64,000 nt of DNA, taken from contig JABVXU010000036.1 in assembly GCA_013365365.1 (NCBI GenBank), positions 124,001 to 188,000 of the forward strand, read 5' to 3'. The position numbers were made by a program, and so were the translations under genes. The notes under the pieces were generated by a model that saw only the letters and a program-made list of their open reading frames with translations, did no database searches and had not been told where the DNA came from. Numbering within the stretch: the first letter of the stretch is position 1; the number at the start of each line of letters is the position of its first letter. Origin of the DNA: Cruorifilaria tuberocauda. Taxonomy: Eukaryota; Nematoda; Chromadorea; Rhabditida; Onchocercidae. Shown here in pieces: positions 50,101 to 61,099 of this stretch.

Positions 50101-53100
50101 CGGAGTTGCCAATACTTAATCAGAATTTAGGAGGAAATTATTTTTGTTAAAAAAATTCTGTGGAAGAATCTGTTTTTATTGTTGAAAAATATTTCATTTC
50201 TTTGTTTTAGTCCTTTTAACTCGGTGTCATATTTTTTGATTAGCTTATTAGGTTTCATTGTATTTTTAAATTTAATTCATCTAATGCTTGTGAATCTGTA
50301 CTAGGCATGGAATTCCGAAAAAAATTGAAAATATGCAGAAGTTTACCGAATGTGATTTATGAAATTCATTTTTGCAATAAAAAAATTGATAAGAAATTTG
50401 GAAAAGAGCTAAAATTAGAGATGAACACAAAACAACCGTACAGTTTCAGGCGCCTTTTGTTCCATTTGTTCAATCGATGCTGGCAATAAAATAAAACTTT
50501 ATGAAAATTAAAATCAGAGAAATATAACCTTGAAAACCAAAATTTACAAAGGATATTTATCTATTGATGTGCTCATATCCATAGTAAAATTTTTAGATTT
50601 CTATTTTGCCACTTCATGCCAGGATTTTTTTATAATTCAGAAAAGAGCTGAAAAAATATAAAAGAATTCAAAGTTTGTAAAGCCACTTGGAAGTACGATC
50701 CAAAAATTTTCGTTTTTATGAATAGTCATTTAAGTATTTGAAAATTTAGCAAAACTTCAACTTTGTAAACATGTCAAAACTATTATTGTTAAACAAACCA
50801 ACCAAACTGATAACTGTTTGGTAACTAAAATTCTATAAATACTATATAGCTATAAAGATTATTTGGCTTAGGTGATTCTCCCTCAGTCCTACTTTTTCAC
50901 CTTTTCGAATTTAAAACTCTTCGGAATTAGTTTACTACTTTGAAAATTGAATACTATACTTAATTCTGTAACTTTTTCAGTTGATTTTTCCTTTTCATCA
51001 ATCTTTTCCCCAATTGCTTTTCGCCTTTGATCTGTTGCTCCAAGGAAGCTTGCCGGAACTGTTCCGTGAAGAGGTACTGTCTGCAAGCTCTTTGCCTCCG
51101 GCAGTGCAGAAACTAATGAGATTGAGCTGCCAAAAGGGGATCTTTGCACACCTGGATATCCTTCACCGATCAATGTTTCTTCACGAATGTGATGGCGATC
51201 TGTGAATATATCGATGGATTTGGAATTTAGCAAATAATTACTTTTTTGGGAATTACTTGGAGAAATTAGTAGGAAACACTTACGTTTTCGATGTTTTCGG
51301 TGCTTTCGGTGGCTTCTTTCTTTTGTTTTAAAGAAACGGCAAAAATTCTTCCAAAACTTATCACATATCCGTTTGTCATAATCTAAAAATTAAACGTACT
51401 TCGTAGTACTTAGCTTTCGAATTAATTAAGAAAAAATATGTAGAATATTAAACAATGTGTAAGGACTACTAAACCTTCCACTACTTCTTTTCGCAACTAA
51501 TAATAATGTCACAGGATAAGATGATGTCAAAAACATTATTGTTCAAAAATTGAAGAAATGAAGCTCATGCTGGCCATCCTTACTGATCTGTTCACGTTTA
51601 ACCGGAGGCATCAAAATGACATTTCAAAAAAAAATGAAAAACACACTATAAAATGTCATCAGTCTAATTCTACCATTGATAAATGATAAAGTTGTCGATA
51701 AATTATCAATGATGTCAATTTAAGCTCGAAATTTTTTAGCACTAAAAAGTTAAGTGTAAATCAGTTTTCGAACGATGTCGATGTTTCTGACGTTTGTGTC
51801 TATCACGATGCGAACGTCGTTTTTTGTGTCTTCGATGTCTCCTCCTGTCCGGTTTCATCAGAATATCCGGCTGAAGTTCCATACCATATCTACTCCCATT
51901 ATTTATTTCCGGTTCTCGATTTATATAGGACGATGACTCTTTACTTCCCGACTGCTGTTGTCTCTTAAAATCGCTCACGTATCCCCGTTGCAAGTGTTGT
52001 TGTTGTCCATAAATTGATGACCTGGAAAATTTCAAATTACTTAATACAAACTTAAGCAGTTAAAAATTTCAAGAAAGTTCATTCCATCAAATACAATTTT
52101 AACACTTAAATATCGGAGAATTTAGTATGCGAAATGCAATATACTTTTGCTTTTTAGCGGTACAAGAAGTTTAAGAAAAATTTTTTCCTAAAGTTCTCAG
52201 TTCATTATTAAATTGAACAAATTTTGTTTAATAATGAAAAACTGGTTCTCCTTCTCTCATTCCCTCTTTCCTCTCTCTCTCTCTCTCTCTCATTACCTAA
52301 ACAAATGTTCACCTAACATTTGCTTACTTATTTGTTCCATATAATTCAATGTTTGGGTTTCTACCAGCCTGTATTGGCTCTGTTCTTCCAGAAACGTTAT
52401 AGTTACTATAAGCGGAATCATTATTCTGTTGCATTATTTCTGCATAAGTCAAGGATTGTCCTGAAGTAATTTAGTCTCTAAAAAAATTTCATTCAATATG
52501 AATATATCATTACTGTTTAATAGTACTGCAAGGTGCATCGATGTTGCTAGATTGAATAATTATTTAATTACTAGGACGTAAATCTATTTAATTAGAAATT
52601 AGGCTTAATCATTAGATTCACAAAAATCTTATTCATTTAAAATTTTCTGCAATTTACTATCCACTCGTTGTGAGCGACATCGTTGATGCAAATTAAATTT
52701 TTAGAGTAATAATTAATTCGTACCGTGCGTCTGTCTATTAGCAGAATTTATAAAATTATTTTTCATAAATTTATTGAGGAATTAAAAAGTGGAGTGGAAA
52801 TATGGGGAATCTTGGAAATGCTTAATTAATGAATTGATCTTGATGCCTGATATCGTTCGTCTGTTTCTACTGATTTTTAAAGGTTTTGCAAATCTTTTAC
52901 TTGAACTCTTTTTTCTGCAAAATTACTTTGGCTTTCAAATAAATTAAAAAATGAAATGAGTTAATGACCATTCTGTACTTCCTTATTATTTCACTCACCT
53001 TTCACTACCGAAAACCTGATCTTTTATAAATTATTAAATGAGTTTAAACTAGATACTTGTACAAATAAGTTTATTTGAATTTGTGCGTTCATTTGATTTA

Positions 53101-54388
53101 ATATAATTATTACGTGATTTCTCTTGAATTTTGAATCTGATTCAACAATTTATGAAAACAAATTTATTTATACAAATAATTCGGAGTAGAATTCAAGAGA
53201 AATGTTAGATAGCAAGCGTACTGAACAAATTTGTTTAAAATTTGAAACAGAGATTTTGCTTTACACAACAAGATTCACAGCCTGACCTCTTCGAATTATA
53301 GTATGACCTCTGCTACAGATTTATCAGAAGAGAGAGAAATGCGACCACTCGAAAATAATTTCGTTAGTTTTTAAAGTAATTTCAGTTCTCTTCTTTTTTA
53401 TAATGAAAACCTTCCAATTCATATATGTATATAACATGAAAAGAGAGACAGACAGAGACACACACACATTTGTATTTCATGCAAAAATTTCATCTTTCTA
53501 GTATCAGTGAATTCACTGATCAAAGATTAATAATTGGCTATTAACCTATCAGTCATCATTTATGTTTTCAATATTCCATTTCGTTCGACAACCGATCACC
53601 AAACAAAATATCCGCATAGATTACTTTATTTCAAAAATTTCTCTTTGTCTTCTATTTTTTCATTCGCTGTCATTCATACTTTTCCATCAGTTGATATGAT
53701 ACAGAATCAAATAACATTCGCGAGATAAAGGGAAGATAAGAACTATGAAGGAATCGCTGTGGGTCATTCAGGTCCCTGAGAATATGCTTCATTTTTTCAT
53801 TTCATATGCTGAGAAATTTATACATGAAAACTTATTCATTGATTAATGCATATGCTTGTTTCAATTCAAACGTATCATTTAGTCCTGTTTTCAGAAATTC
53901 TCTTCAAGTTCAACTAAATCACTCGCTTCCATGGATTGCTTCTTCCAAGGGGAAACATTCTTGTCGCCGTGATTATAACAATTACATGTTTATGCCGATG
54001 AATTACCAGGCTCTAAGACTGTAATAAGTCTTCCAATAGATGTGTAAACAGATTGCTTATGCATAAAAACATGCGTGCATTTTTACATTCATGCATTTGC
54101 ATGCGGAAGAAAAAATACTGAATATACTTGATTACCTTGTTATCATGGGAATTGTTCATGAAAGTCAGCCGTTTGGTTTCCAGCGAATGAAAATAGAATG
54201 GAATGTTTTGGAAGTAATAAGCATTTCAAGTAATGAAAATCATCGAAAAAGTAGTGTTAGAAAGAAAAGAAGGTCTAATTAGGTTCTAGAGTCTTGAAGG
54301 AAACAAGAATGAGTCAAGGATAACAAAATAGAATAGCTTTACCTCTAGTAGTTACGTGAAATAAAGCATCTCTCCGTGATGAACTCAT
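47129..54388 (-). CDS. Protein-tyrosine-phosphatase-like protein, predicted catalytically dead
   Basis: Exons: 54343-54388, 52328-52460, 51774-52021, 51284-51382, 50960-51199, 49375-49533, 48967-49070, 48638-48786, 48345-48545, 47970-48042, 47604-47759, 47129-47251; 576 residues, all phases join. No signal peptide or membrane segment, so it is probably cytosolic. Residues 1-60 hold LTYAEI around Tyr21; about 60-190 is polar, Gln/Ser-rich and then densely Arg/His/Lys-rich; 256-540 is a classical PTP fold with CRYPDV (pTyr loop position), DFIHASRVP, TQLPLSNTVKHFWEMIW and QTIPQFQF (Q-loop). The WPD loop reads WEP (440-442), and the P-loop reads SLAGAGR with Ser470 in place of the catalytic Cys and Met in place of the preceding His; Arg476 is kept. 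It should bind phosphotyrosine at most. The C-terminal half is secure. The join between exons 51774-52021 and 51284-51382 is the weakest. No gene name is recognised. Confidence 0.8.
48122..48172. repeat. Imperfect inverted repeat in a PTP-like gene intron
   Basis: Arms of about 21 bases (48122-48142 and 48151-48172) share ATACAGAT and ATTTTTGA blocks in inverted order with a mismatched middle and an 8-base loop. Confidence 0.6.
49091..49138. repeat. T-rich minisatellite
   Basis: Four units of CTA followed by 7-11 T, in an intron of the PTP-like gene. On the coding strand it is a run of A-tracts. Confidence 0.9.
49708..51606. repeat. Dispersed repeat of about 90 bases, two copies in PTP-like gene introns
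   Basis: Copies at 49708-49796 and 51513-51606, same orientation, about 85% alike by eye, both spanning AGGATAA through TTTAACCGGA. The best-kept core is GATCTGTTCA. They sit in two different introns of the same gene and suggest a short interspersed element or an internal duplication. Confidence 0.75.
52270..52291. repeat. CT-dinucleotide microsatellite
   Basis: About 11 CT units just left of the exon at 52328-52460 of the PTP-like gene. Confidence 0.95.
52461..54342. other. First intron of the PTP-like gene
   Basis: A 1.9-kb A+T-rich intron. A short GA/CA-rich run is at 53440-53470. Plus-strand open frames at 53534-53728, 53806-54024 and 54091-54282 look like noise: no splice context and low-complexity or T-rich content. 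Confidence 0.5.
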
Positions 54389-54396
54389 TTTTTCAC

Positions 54397-54408
54397 TTAA
54401 CACTTCAT
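54397..54408 (-). promoter_or_regulatory. Minimal upstream ORF in the PTP-like gene leader
   Basis: A TTGTTTTAG acceptor ends at 54419, so a trans-spliced leader would begin at 54418. Within it an ATG at 54408 opens a three-codon frame (Met-Lys-Cys) ending TAA at 54397, nine bases before the main ATG at 54388. Such a short uORF would lower or gate translation of the main frame. Its use depends on the leader being trimmed as inferred. Confidence 0.45.
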
Positions 54409-57400
54409 TGTTTTATTTCTAAAACAATTCATTCAAATTATTTTTCAACAATTCGTACATTTCTCTTTGCTTTGCAATATTATAAATGAGAGGTGATTTT
54501 TAATCAAATTTCAAAAAAAAACTGAAAAAATGTTGAGAGAAGAAGAAAATCCTTCTGATAATAGACAACATGAATTATTACCGTTTGTTGTAAACATGTG
54601 TAATTTAAAAGAAAATAAAGTAACAGTTGTTTTGAGATATATGGAAGGAAAGATAAGAGGAACAACAGGAAGTGTTAACAATTTCATTTCTGAAGCTTAG
54701 TACAAACAAAAGTGATCCTATATTTTTCCCTTTCCGCTTTTCTCGTATAAACATTTATTTTTTACTCAATAGAAGGAAATGGAAAATAACGACATCTTTC
54801 CACGGTTTATTGCCATTTCATCCGTAAAGGAAAAATTTCCGGTTGTGTTCGTTCACATTTATGTTCAGATTATTCCTGCAGCTAACATTCAATGTCTCAA
54901 TTGTTTATTACTAAAAACTTTTAATTTAAGTAAGTTTTCTCCAGTATTTTATTTCGAAAATCTTTCCAACAAAGTCTCATTTCAAAAATGTTGACAGATT
55001 ATATATAAAATGATATTCATTGTTTTGTTATTGTAAGTACAGATTATAGTTCGTAGATCTAATGATACCACTATTTTCTATAACCAAATCAAATCACTTT
55101 CATAGTTACAAAATAATTTTGGGACATTGCTGCTTGCCTTTTCTATCAAAAAATCTATCATAACAACAATCGTTGCAAACGAATATTTCCGTAATAGATA
55201 CGGTCTTGTTAAGAATTTAATAACTATTTTGCAAAATCCACTTCAATTCCTCATTTTTAAAATTATGTAATGCCGACTAAAGCTTCACTAACAATAAATT
55301 TAATTTAAAGTTTAATCCATTTTAACGTAAATGCAATTTACATACTACTACTACTTCATGCATAAACACATTTTACAAAACGTCCCTATTGCAACTGCAT
55401 TTTAAGTAAATTCCAACGATAATTTAGGATAATAAGCGCTAGTGATAAGTTAAGTTACTTTCAAAGCAAGCAGCATACTTAGTTAGAAAGAAGATAGCCA
55501 TCTGTCTTCTTTTTTTCCTTCTGTTGCTGTGCATTAATGAATGAAATTAAATGTTAGTATATTGTTGTTGCAAGGATGACCTTTATGAAATGTTATGATT
55601 TGTATATAGCTTTTCAACTTTTCCACCATTTATTTCCGGTATTATTATCGCTTAATTAAGCCTATTTTATCAGGCCATATGGACTGACAAACTTTTTCTC
55701 TTTTCTTTTTTTGATCCCATTTCTAATCGAAGACATTGCACAAAGATATGATAGGAAAGAGAAATTATAAGGAATTATTTGTGTTAGTTTTGTTTATATT
55801 TGAAACAATTTAACTAATGCTAAAAATTTTCAGTGATAGATTAAATATTGGAATACTATTTGAATCGAATTTGCCATCATTTGAAAGAGATGATTGCGCA
55901 TTGCGCATTTCTTACACTGCTTTCTTAAATCTTTTTTGCATTTATATTCTCTTATTAAGATTTCACTGCCATCTACTGGTGAATAGGAAATCCGAATATG
56001 AATCAGGAAAAATTTATTTTTTAAAGAAAAATTATTCACATTTCTTTGAAATTATCATAATTGCTTGCAACAGTAACTGCTAAGAAATTCGCTCATAGTC
56101 ACATATACCTTATCATAATAAAAAAAGCAAAGAAGCAAAAGCCAATAATAAAAGCTTAAATATTTTACAGCATGACTTATGAGTGAAAGTGAAATGAATA
56201 ATTACTAATTTCTTAAATTTCACGTAACTGTTTAAGGAAGTAGAAATCTTTTTAAGTGTAGTTAATAGTTTAGTCCTCAAATTCAGTCTATTTCTAGCAT
56301 TCGTAGTTCATAAGAGTATTTTCAAAGCATTTTATTGAATTAAGCAAATCGATGGCCTCACTGTGTCCTTAACTGACAACAATCTTTCATCCGTCCTACA
56401 AATAAATTCAAAATGGTAAAAGAAGCAGTCGTTTCCTTCATATCATATTTATCCAGTAATTTTCACTCTTATTTAGTTAAAAAAATAAAAAATTGAATTT
56501 ATCAGGATTGACAATGCTTAACGCCTTATCAAAGTATATTCGAATAAGAAATAAAAATATGTTAAATAAATTAATCGTTGCTGTGATAATTTTATCAATA
56601 TGGTTGTTTGACAATTGAATTTGATTTGAAATATAACCTCTTTAATTATTACTGAAACAGAATAGATCTAAGCTGCACTAATTTATCATTCAACAATGTG
56701 CTAACTGTCATTACACTTAATTCTTCCTTTCCTTTTATTTCAACTTCGAGCGAAAATTTTTTGATCAACCTTTGAATAAATAAGCTGATAGATTTCAACA
56801 TCAATAAAATAACTTGCACATTGTCAAGTAATAATGAAGAAAATGAATTACATTTTCTTTCGAAAATTTTTTAAGCCTTTCAGATAACTTTTAACTTCCG
56901 TAAGAAAAACATGACTTATACTATTATCATGTTTTCCAAGTGAGTGATTTTTATTTATACTGAGCTTTAAACATCCTCACTTCCAAATGGTCGATAATTT
57001 CTTGTCGCTTAATTCCAAGAAAATAAATAGAGCGTATTTCGGGAATCGAGAACATTCAGTTAGAGATTACATGATATTTATAATTTTTATCGAAATTATT
57101 CATGATTCTCAAATGAATAAATTAATTAAAAAAAATACCAAAAATGAAGTTTATCTAAATTTTTTCTTCCGAATTTACATCTCGAAAAATTAAAGATATC
57201 AAACTCTTTATTTGGCCTTAGTTAGTGATTAGGATTTTAATTCAATAAGTGATTTATTGTCCAGTGTTTTGTTTCATAGCCAAGAAATATCAATTTACGC
57301 TTATTCGATAAACAAGTCTTGGTTCAATTCTTTCTGTTACTCGCTATTTCCGTATTTGTGTTTCTCCTTTTTGCGCTTGCTTATTAAATAGATTGTCAGT

Positions 57401-57427
57401 TTCTTTAAGGACAAATTAAACTAATGG

Positions 57428-57463
57428 TTTTAAGTTAACCACTCGCGAGAGGTTAACTTAAAG
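57428..57463. repeat. 36-base near-perfect palindrome
   Basis: Two 18-base arms with only two mismatches and no spacer, centred at 57445/57446 on CTCGCGAG. A further TAAGGAC at about 57411 pairs with GTCCTTA at 57463-57469, with a loop-out on the left side only. The CG-containing centre stands out in this A+T-rich region. Confidence 0.85.
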
Positions 57464-59012
57464 TCCTTATTTGAGAAGTTTTAGCTATTATCTTTGTCAT
57501 AAAATGCATCGGATTTAGTTTAAGAGTTTTTCATGAATATATTGTTTGGATTTACGTTAAAGCTTAAAAAATTAATAATTTTTTTCACGAACTATTTTTA
57601 TAAATAAAAATAAGGAACATCATAACTGTTAAAACAAAAGAAATAAAATAAAATTATAGCATTAAGCTTGAATAAATGAAATTCTCACATAAAAGTTTCT
57701 ATACTACAAATACTTGGAAGCAAATTTTATTATCAGTTTGAAAGGGACAACAATTTCTTTTCTAATCGGCTAATTCATCAGAGAATCTTACCTCTTTAAC
57801 TCCCACACTTTCACAAAATTTCGCATTTGCATCCGAAATTGAAGCAATTTGTAGAGCGTCTTAACTTTTACAATGAAATGGTATGGCAGCATAAATTTTT
57901 AGCGAATTTCAAAAACGGATTTAAAAAATAAAATATTTTCCAACGTTAGCTTAATATCTTCCTAATTTCGTTATTTGAACTTCTTAGAAATGTATAAATG
58001 CACGAAATTGTTTTCAATTTTCATTAGATTTGGCAAAAATTTTAAATAGAGAATTTATATTATTCATTTCGCTCTTAATTATTTCCATAGGAAGTGAAAG
58101 ATAAGATCTTTTTTCATCTTGACGACAATTCAAGAAAGACGAAAAAAAAGATATACATTAATAATTTCTAAGGCAACTTTATCTTATATTTCATTTCCTC
58201 CACAAATACTCTTGTTTTAGGTTTTTAAGTTTTAAAATATTAATAATTTCAATGATAGATGCTTAAAAACGTGATAGTTGCTTATGATCTATAACGCATT
58301 ATGGATATTAGACTGTGAAAAGTACTTGAAAGATGGGCTACTTCTTTTATTAAGCCAAATCCACTTCAAGTTTTAGTGATGCACAATTTGATTTGTTAAA
58401 GTAAGGGTAGAGAAAGATGGAAATGCCGGTTTATATATCACTGATAGTTGAAAAGAAATTTAAATTATAATATTGTTATACACTTTAAGTAAAATCAGTC
58501 ATTTATGATTAATTGCATCCATTCGATTAAAAATTCATTGGAATACGTTCAATTGTTTCAACTATTCTATGTGATATTATGTAATTTTGGCAGTAAAATC
58601 TTGAAAATATGTGAATGATGCCGAGGTTCTGTATCTTATAAGTCGTTATTATGATAATAAGAATTAAAGCAAATAAAATTTCCATCACTGAAATAATGAG
58701 AAGATATTATAAATTATACGGCGAAAAGATTACCTGAAACCTAGTAATTTACTATAAATCACATAAAACAAAAGCATCGTTAATATCTGAAACAAACAAT
58801 ATTTGTCACATTCATATGAATTTCTAATGATTCGAATACAAAAGTATTAAATTTTCAGGAAGTTGAAATATGAAATATGCTGAAATCTCCGGTGAAACAA
58901 TAACTGAAGGAAAAATCTACTTGTACTGCTGAATTATTATTTTTCAATTGCTGTAGTGAAAGACGAACGAAACGTTTACAATATCAATATTTCATGCATT
59001 TGGCGCTCATCG

Positions 59013-60069
59013 ATGATTTCGTATTTTGCGCCCATATTTTTACTGCATAATCTACCCGTATTCATTCTTATTCTTCTTTGCTATTTCCACTCGGGTGCTG
59101 TTATCGTGGAGGCAATTAGGTGCTACTCATGTGCTAATGATTTTATTGTTTGGCATTGGAGACATTTGTTTCTGAAACGAAATTATGGCATTACAGCAAG
59201 TGATCAGAATTGCGCTAAATCAGATTATACACCTGAAATAACTCAGCTTTGTCCTTCCACCTGTTTCATTATGTATTTGAATGGTACCAATCGTCGCAAC
59301 GGAATGGTCACTATTCTTGGTAGACATTAAATTTTTAAATAAATAGTATGATATTTATAATAATTGATATTTTCAATTTTTAATAGCCACATTTGAAATT
59401 CCTCAAATATCAATATTTCTTTGAATAGTATGAATTTGATTTGGGAAAGTTTTGCTCTTGATTTACTGTATTTTTAATGGTAGAAAAAGAAATAAGAACC
59501 AGTGGGAATGATGCAGCAACCAGAGAATCGATCCAAATTTTTAGTACTTCTTTTGTTAAAGAAGCGCAAAAGGTTTGAGAAAGAGAGAAACAATAGTCAA
59601 ATAAGACTTTTCCTGCCAATTATTGAAATTTTAACTAACCAATCCGTTTGTACTCATTGCTCTAAGCTATATTAATCCATACAGGAACCGTACGCGGTTG
59701 TTCGTCACAATTCTTAACTAGCGATCAGCATTCGCAACTCGGTTTTGGTTCACATTCACGTGTCTCTCAAATCGGCAATTATTTATCGGCTGAATTTGAT
59801 ATGGTAAACATAAGAGATACTGTTCATTTGAGAATAATTTACAACAATTGCTGATCGTTGGATTTCAGTATGATATGATAGAGCATTGGTGCTTTTGTTC
59901 CGCTGATCAATGTAATGAAAATAGTTGCTACGATGGGAAATCATATTCAGAATTCACGTCAAAGAGACATCAACACTTCTTCGATAAGTATTTTACCACA
60001 GATACTTCTAATCAAGCCACTTTAAGTTTATACTTAATCCTTTATTTGTTATTAGTGATAGTTATATGA
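59013..60069 (+). CDS. GPI-anchored Ly-6/three-finger protein, ODR-2/HOT-like
   Basis: Exons 59013-59319, 59685-59803 and 59869-60069; phases join, giving 208 residues. The start ATG gives a hydrophobic signal peptide (residues 1-34) ahead of IRCYSC. Ten cysteines follow, in the order CYSC, NC, LC, TC, GC, then WCFCSADQCN and a last Cys; the terminal CN is the hallmark of the Ly-6/uPAR fold. The protein ends with a hydrophobic tail (SLYLILYLLLVIV) after a Ser/Thr/Asn-rich spacer, typical of a GPI-attachment signal. Known family members in C. elegans act at the neuronal surface, for example in olfaction. A TTGCTGTAG acceptor precedes the leader. The fold and anchor are clear; the closest named orthologue is not. 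Confidence 0.85.
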
Positions 60070-61099
60070 CTGATATGATAAGCGACAGGATAAAACATAT
60101 TACTGATATATATAGTAAAGCATATTAAGTTCTTGTCTCTTCATTTTAAAATAATTTTTTTGCAATTATTGTAAAAATTGTTTTAGTTAACGAAAGATCC
60201 TAATGGTAATGGGTTTAACTTGCAAGAACTACAATTGAAATGACAAAATTTCTGGCAATGATTCTGCAAGTTCACATTTCACATCAATTACTCAAAACAA
60301 TGATTAATTCGATTTAATTTTGTTAAAAAATCAAATAAGACAAAATAGAATAAAATAAGGTTAATCATTCAGAAATTACCGAAAGAGCGGGCAATATCAT
60401 TTGATTTAAAATGATTCTTATAAATTCATTAAATTCAAACCGTTTCTATGGTGTAAACATTTGCATGGTTAACACCGCCATTAATTTATTTAAGATTATT
60501 AATATATGAGTAATCGAAACCATTATTATTAATTTCCTATTCATTACCATAGTTAATAATAATTAAATTATTTAGAGGAAAATAAAGAGTGGGAAACTAA
60601 TTATATTTGAAATTAAGGTTGAATTCTTTCAGAATTATCCTGAATAGTTAATAGGAAACATTTAAGTTAATAGGAACAATTAATTTAGACTTCTTAATGA
60701 TAAATAATTTTATCAATCAAATAGAAAAATGAAACGTAATTATTGCAACCAAAAATAACCTTAAAAGAGATGCCAAAAAATCAACATTCATTGCTTCTCT
60801 TCCAAGTATTCACCAAGTAAATAAATTAGCTTTACAAAATATTATAAAACTTAATAAAATAAAAAAGCTTAATTTTGGAAAATCTTTAGAATTGATAAAT
60901 TCAAAAATGGAAATGATAAAAGCTGTTCGTGCAACGTAAATTTCAAGTAAACAAAAAAATTATTAAAGGCACAATGAAATAAAAAAATTATTTATCAAGT
61001 TTAATTCAAAACTTAAATCATAGACAAAACGAAAAGCTCTATTAAATTATCATACAAATATTCTAATCTAATTCTGACTTGATCTGTCATGGTAATTTA
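60070..61099. other. Convergent intergenic region between the Ly-6 gene and the EAG channel gene
   Basis: About 1 kb of A+T-rich sequence with the 3' ends of both genes. A plus-strand AATAAA near 60347 could serve the Ly-6 gene. No other feature was seen. Confidence 0.5.

Larger units (their letters stand above)
54389..59012. other. Intergenic region between the PTP-like gene and the Ly-6 gene
   Basis: Divergent region of 4.6 kb, so both promoters should lie here. The plus-strand open frames at 54779-54994, 55817-56083 and 56987-57193 are T/A-rich and show no family features. The clearest structure is the palindrome at 57428-57463. Nothing else was recognised. Confidence 0.5.

Noticed and set aside
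51742..51773. Reading the basic exon through to its stop as a separate gene end
   Set aside because: Possible, but phase continuity to the PTP exons through a CGT donor explains more; kept as an uncertainty in the findings.
58956..59012. Start of the Ly-6 protein at a GTG 19 codons upstream
   Set aside because: Non-ATG start, and the ATG at 59013 gives a proper signal peptide.
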